DNA of 63,214 bases, taken from positions 1 through 63,214 of the IMG/VR virus record IMGVR_UViG_3300009509_000021. One strand, 5' to 3'. The notes beneath the pieces were generated by a model. It worked only from the letters and a program-made list of their open reading frames with translations. It did no database searches and had not been told where the DNA came from. The position numbers and the translations under genes are program-made. Below, one piece after another: positions 60,885-63,214 of the stretch. This stretch comes from a virus. Within the stretch, counting starts at the first letter, position 1. The number at the start of each line of letters is the position of its first letter.

Positions 60885-61180
60885 TACGCCACCAATGCGA
60901 TTGCTGCGCGTACCTTGTCACTAAGATATGGCATGTTGCGTGCCATAGTCGGTTCGTCCACCCACCCTAATGTCATTGCTAAATGAAAGTCGATGGGGAT
61001 AAGCGGTGCCCCAAGGTTATTGCGGTAGAAACTTTCAAGCCCCCCACAATAACGTTGAGGATGCATGTTGCCTACTGGCTCATCATCGTACACCACTTCC
61101 CCATCGTGGGGCAGGTAGAAGAAGTAAAGCGCTTTCCTATAAGTAGGAGACACATTGTTTTCTTCAATCTGCCACATCAT
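60884..61180 (-). CDS. Unknown small protein
   Basis: The 98-residue protein is Tyr/Pro-rich (RKALYFFYLPHDGEVVYDDE) and looks like a small globular protein. It is coupled to both neighbours through TAATG overlaps. No family is recognised. Confidence 0.6.
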   Translation of the reverse strand: MMWQIEENNVSPTYRKALYFFYLPHDGEVVYDDEPVGNMHPQRYCGGLESFYRNNLGAPLIPIDFHLAMTLGWVDEPTMARNMPYLSDKVRAAIALVA

Positions 61181-61728
61181 TACTTCACCAGTGTCAGCTT
61201 AGCCTTGCCGGAGTGGACAGCATTGACGTTGTTAATCATATGCATGAACGCTTCGGACGAATTGAGCCAACGCCCATCGTCTGACTTCATTGCACCCATA
61301 GCATGAAGGGCCTTGTGACATTCCTCAAGTTCCTTGCCGGTGAGTGTGAAGTTGATCTGATGATGGTCAATAGCTTCGATGCGATTCTGGATCGCACGTA
61401 TACCGATCTTGTCGTTGATCTTCGGAAGCACATCACACATATGCGTGAGGCCGAAACGCTTAAGCAATTCGACTGCTTCGTGCTTGAGATATTTGAGTCG
61501 CCGGAAGTGGCGATACATCGAAGCGTACTTGAAGCCAGTGGAAGGCGTGTACGTTAGTTCTTCTTCGATAAGGTGGGTCATGGAGTTGTACTCAAGTAGC
61601 TCGTACAGCTTGCCATGTTGGATAGACGACAAGATGGAACCCATGTCGTAGTAAGCCTCTACTGTCTGATAGTCCAACTCTTTCAGACGGTCGAGGAGTT
61701 TGGCGGCATACGCTTTATCTGTTGCCAT
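61180..61728 (-). CDS. Unknown protein, helical
   Basis: The 182-residue protein starts MATDKAYAAKLLDRLKELDY at the ATG at 61728, six bases after AAAGGAG. It is helical with a segment LEYNSMTHLIEEELTYTP near 45-62. It overlaps csrA by 14 bases, so the two are probably co-translated. Function is unknown. Confidence 0.65.
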   Translation of the reverse strand: MATDKAYAAKLLDRLKELDYQTVEAYYDMGSILSSIQHGKLYELLEYNSMTHLIEEELTYTPSTGFKYASMYRHFRRLKYLKHEAVELLKRFGLTHMCDVLPKINDKIGIRAIQNRIEAIDHHQINFTLTGKELEECHKALHAMGAMKSDDGRWLNSSEAFMHMINNVNAVHSGKAKLTLVK

Positions 61729-61924
61729 TGTTTTCTCCTTTATGATCGTCGGGGTAGCGGTCAAGTATCTCGCTCCTCACGATATTAACGTCCTTGGGGG
61801 CGTCGAAACCTACGCGGATTTCTGTCCCTGTCGGACCCTGAGCCGATAGGTAGGTCACAACAACATCCCCTGCGGGATGCTTGATTACTACACTATCGCC
61901 AATCCTTCTCGTTAATATGAGCAT
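61715..61924 (-). CDS. csrA: CsrA/RsmA-type RNA-binding translational regulator
   Basis: The 69-residue protein matches CsrA: MLILTRRIGDSVVI at the start, GTEIRVGFDAPKDVNIVRSE in the middle. The RNA-contact residues Leu4, Arg6 and the late Arg of the VxREE position (Arg50 here, numbered 44 in E. coli) are kept, with about six extra residues in the middle loop. CsrA dimers bind GGA motifs in mRNA leaders and block or alter translation. A phage copy could reset host carbon or biofilm genes, or control the GGA-rich early phage leaders. AGGAG precedes the ATG. Confidence 0.88.
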   Translation of the reverse strand: MLILTRRIGDSVVIKHPAGDVVVTYLSAQGPTGTEIRVGFDAPKDVNIVRSEILDRYPDDHKGENNGNR

Positions 61925-61947
61925 CCTATACTCCTTTTATCACTCAT

Positions 61948-62589
61948 TCAAATTTTCTGTCGCAAAACCAAGCTAACATCGAGTCCTTTCCGTCGCTCGG
62001 GGCTGAGCGTCCCCAGTGCCAGCACGTTCGCCAACTGCTCCATACGTTCGTCATTAGGAGTGAAGTCGCGTGGGATACGCGACGCTCTCTCTGCATCTGC
62101 AAGCGTACTTGTGAAGTAGTTGGGAACAAACCGGATGATATCGTCAGTAAGCACGCGCTTGATCTGACCAACAGAGTGACACTGGTTAACGCAGTACTCC
62201 AACCAACTCATCGCATCACGTAAGTTCTGCATCGCTTCGTACTGATCGTCACAGTACTTGAGGATAGCTTCGTGAGTAGGATGCTCTAGTGGAACAGGCA
62301 TATCCTCATAGGGAATCTTCTCATCTATTGACAGCCTGTATTCGTACAAGTCGCCACGAATTTTGAAATGACTGTTATACCCACCAGTCATTCGTATGAG
62401 ATTCTTCTGCTTCTCTTTGAGGTAAAGCCAGCGGTCTCGTATATCTTCAGGAAGTAGCGAGTATGTCCACTCTTTGAAATCATCTTTCGCAACTGGAAAG
62501 ACTTGGTTATTAAGCGACTGTCTTGCTACTGCATGGAACCGACTAGCAATCTGGTTACGATCATTGTCGGTAATTCTTGCTGTTGCCAT
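61948..62589 (-). CDS. Unknown early protein, paralogue of the junction gene
   Basis: The 213-residue protein shares CHSVGQIKRVLTDDIIRFVP (residues 137-156) with CNTVGQYKRVSPDLLTFLP in the gene that crosses the circular junction. It is soluble, helical and charged with no recognised domain. A ribosome site AAAAGGAGAAAGGA lies just before the ATG. It is transcribed before csrA in the same arm. Confidence 0.7.
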   Translation of the reverse strand: MATARITDNDRNQIASRFHAVARQSLNNQVFPVAKDDFKEWTYSLLPEDIRDRWLYLKEKQKNLIRMTGGYNSHFKIRGDLYEYRLSIDEKIPYEDMPVPLEHPTHEAILKYCDDQYEAMQNLRDAMSWLEYCVNQCHSVGQIKRVLTDDIIRFVPNYFTSTLADAERASRIPRDFTPNDERMEQLANVLALGTLSPERRKGLDVSLVLRQKI

Positions 62590-62604
62590 TCCTTTCTCCT
62601 TTTC

Positions 62605-63214
62605 CTATAGCTCTAGCCGACGAAAGTCTGACTTGTCGAACTTCTTGGTACGTGGAAATTGGGCTATGTGGTAGGACGTATTCCCCCACTTAGGCCGGTT
62701 TTGATACTCCTGTTCTGCCGTATGTATTGGTTGCAATGCAGCATACGCCAAAGTCGCCATTGTTGTCTCGATTTCTTCCGGCTCGCAGCCGATAGCTGGA
62801 TACGGTGACGACTTGGTGTAGTCCTTGAGAGCAAGCCTGTACTTCTCTGGCAAGAACGTGAGTAGGTCGGGGCTGACACGCTTATACTGCCCCACGGTGT
62901 TGCAGCTATGGACGATAGACTTGATGACTTTATTTGCCCTCAATATCTGGTCCTCAAGCCTTACTTGCCGTTGTGCCCACTCCCCCACGGGGTCTTGGAA
63001 ACGGTTACCCTTTGGTATCTTATATGGGGAACCAATGTTCATGAACACACGGTCTTGATAGTATGTGCGGCCGTCAAGCTCCTCTCTGTATAGATGAAGC
63101 CTAAACACATGGTCATTACATACAAAGTAGTTGTCAGAAACTGGTGACAAACTGTTCTTGTATTCTCCGACCAATAGCCGCCATGCTGCCTCAACCTCTG
63201 GCGTGGCGCATGAT
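62605..63214 (-). CDS. Unknown early protein, C-terminal part (gene spans the circular junction)
   Basis: This is the rest of the 246-residue gene that begins at 172 on the other side of the join. The frame runs to the window edge; the shortest start inside, a TTG at 63174, is an artefact of the cut. The motif CNTVGQYKRVSPDLLTFLP (residues 148-166 of the full protein) is shared with the next gene. Function is unknown. Confidence 0.85.
   Translation of the reverse strand, partial: SCATPEVEAAWRLLVGEYKNSLSPVSDNYFVCNDHVFRLHLYREELDGRTYYQDRVFMNIGSPYKIPKGNRFQDPVGEWAQRQVRLEDQILRANKVIKSIVHSCNTVGQYKRVSPDLLTFLPEKYRLALKDYTKSSPYPAIGCEPEEIETTMATLAYAALQPIHTAEQEYQNRPKWGNTSYHIAQFPRTKKFDKSDFRRLEL
63174..63214. 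repeat. Terminal direct repeat, right copy
   Basis: Exact copy of bases 1-41. It closes the circular molecule; only one copy exists in the real genome if the overlap is an assembly product. Confidence 0.93.

Overview
The window is the essentially complete genome of a tailed double-stranded DNA phage, probably a short-tailed (podovirus-like) virus of a Gram-negative bacterium. Evidence for a phage: large terminase, portal, scaffold, major capsid protein, tail nozzle, fibres, internal ejection proteins and a replication module. Evidence for a Gram-negative host: a lipoprotein with a lipobox, a three-TM GTA-type holin, CsrA, and strong AAGGAG-type ribosome binding sites. No integrase, recombinase-type lysogeny module, phage RNA polymerase or recognisable tRNA gene was seen. 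The first 41 bases are repeated exactly at the end. Joining the two ends at this repeat restores one uninterrupted 246-codon gene with a good ribosome binding site, so the molecule is circular (or circularly permuted) with about 63,173 unique bases.

Layout. (1) Positions 8985 down to 1, on across the junction, and 63173 down to 51811 form one long leftward early/replication arm. Its first part (8985-3776) is a run of small, mostly unknown proteins with translationally coupled overlaps. It continues into a MoxR AAA+ ATPase / DUF3150-like / VWA-metallopeptidase triad (3659-186), two paralogous unknown proteins around the junction, a CsrA homologue (61924-61715), small proteins, a family A DNA polymerase, a Cas4-like nuclease, a VRR-NUC nuclease, a SNF2-type helicase, a probable ssDNA-binding protein and a primase-helicase. 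(2) A 455-base gap at 8000-8454 carries eleven copies of AAATGTCC/GGACATTT, an AT-rich core and two large perfect hairpins; this is the best candidate for a replication origin or master control region. (3) A second gap, 8986-9545, separates the leftward and rightward arms and is rich in palindromes.

(4) The rightward arm (9546-51823) holds small proteins, a methyltransferase, a ribbon-helix-helix protein, small and large terminase and a DUF5675 protein. After an opposite-strand interlude come portal, scaffold, capsid, terminator, connectors, holin, tail nozzle, fibres, a GNAT protein, two internal virion proteins and a 2428-residue polyvalent ejection protein. (5) The interlude (22609-16056) is a leftward block between terminase and portal. 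It encodes a ParB-like protein, large repetitive or beta-rich structural proteins, a sulfotransferase-like protein and a zinc-ribbon protein, and looks like an exchangeable cassette.

How the parts probably work together: host RNA polymerase starts divergent transcription from around 9 kb. Early proteins and perhaps CsrA adjust host and phage translation; many early Shine-Dalgarno sequences carry tandem GGA motifs. The replication proteins act on an origin near 8 kb, and late genes build a podovirus-like particle whose internal proteins are ejected with the DNA. The functions of most early proteins and of the 9-13 kb small genes are unknown.
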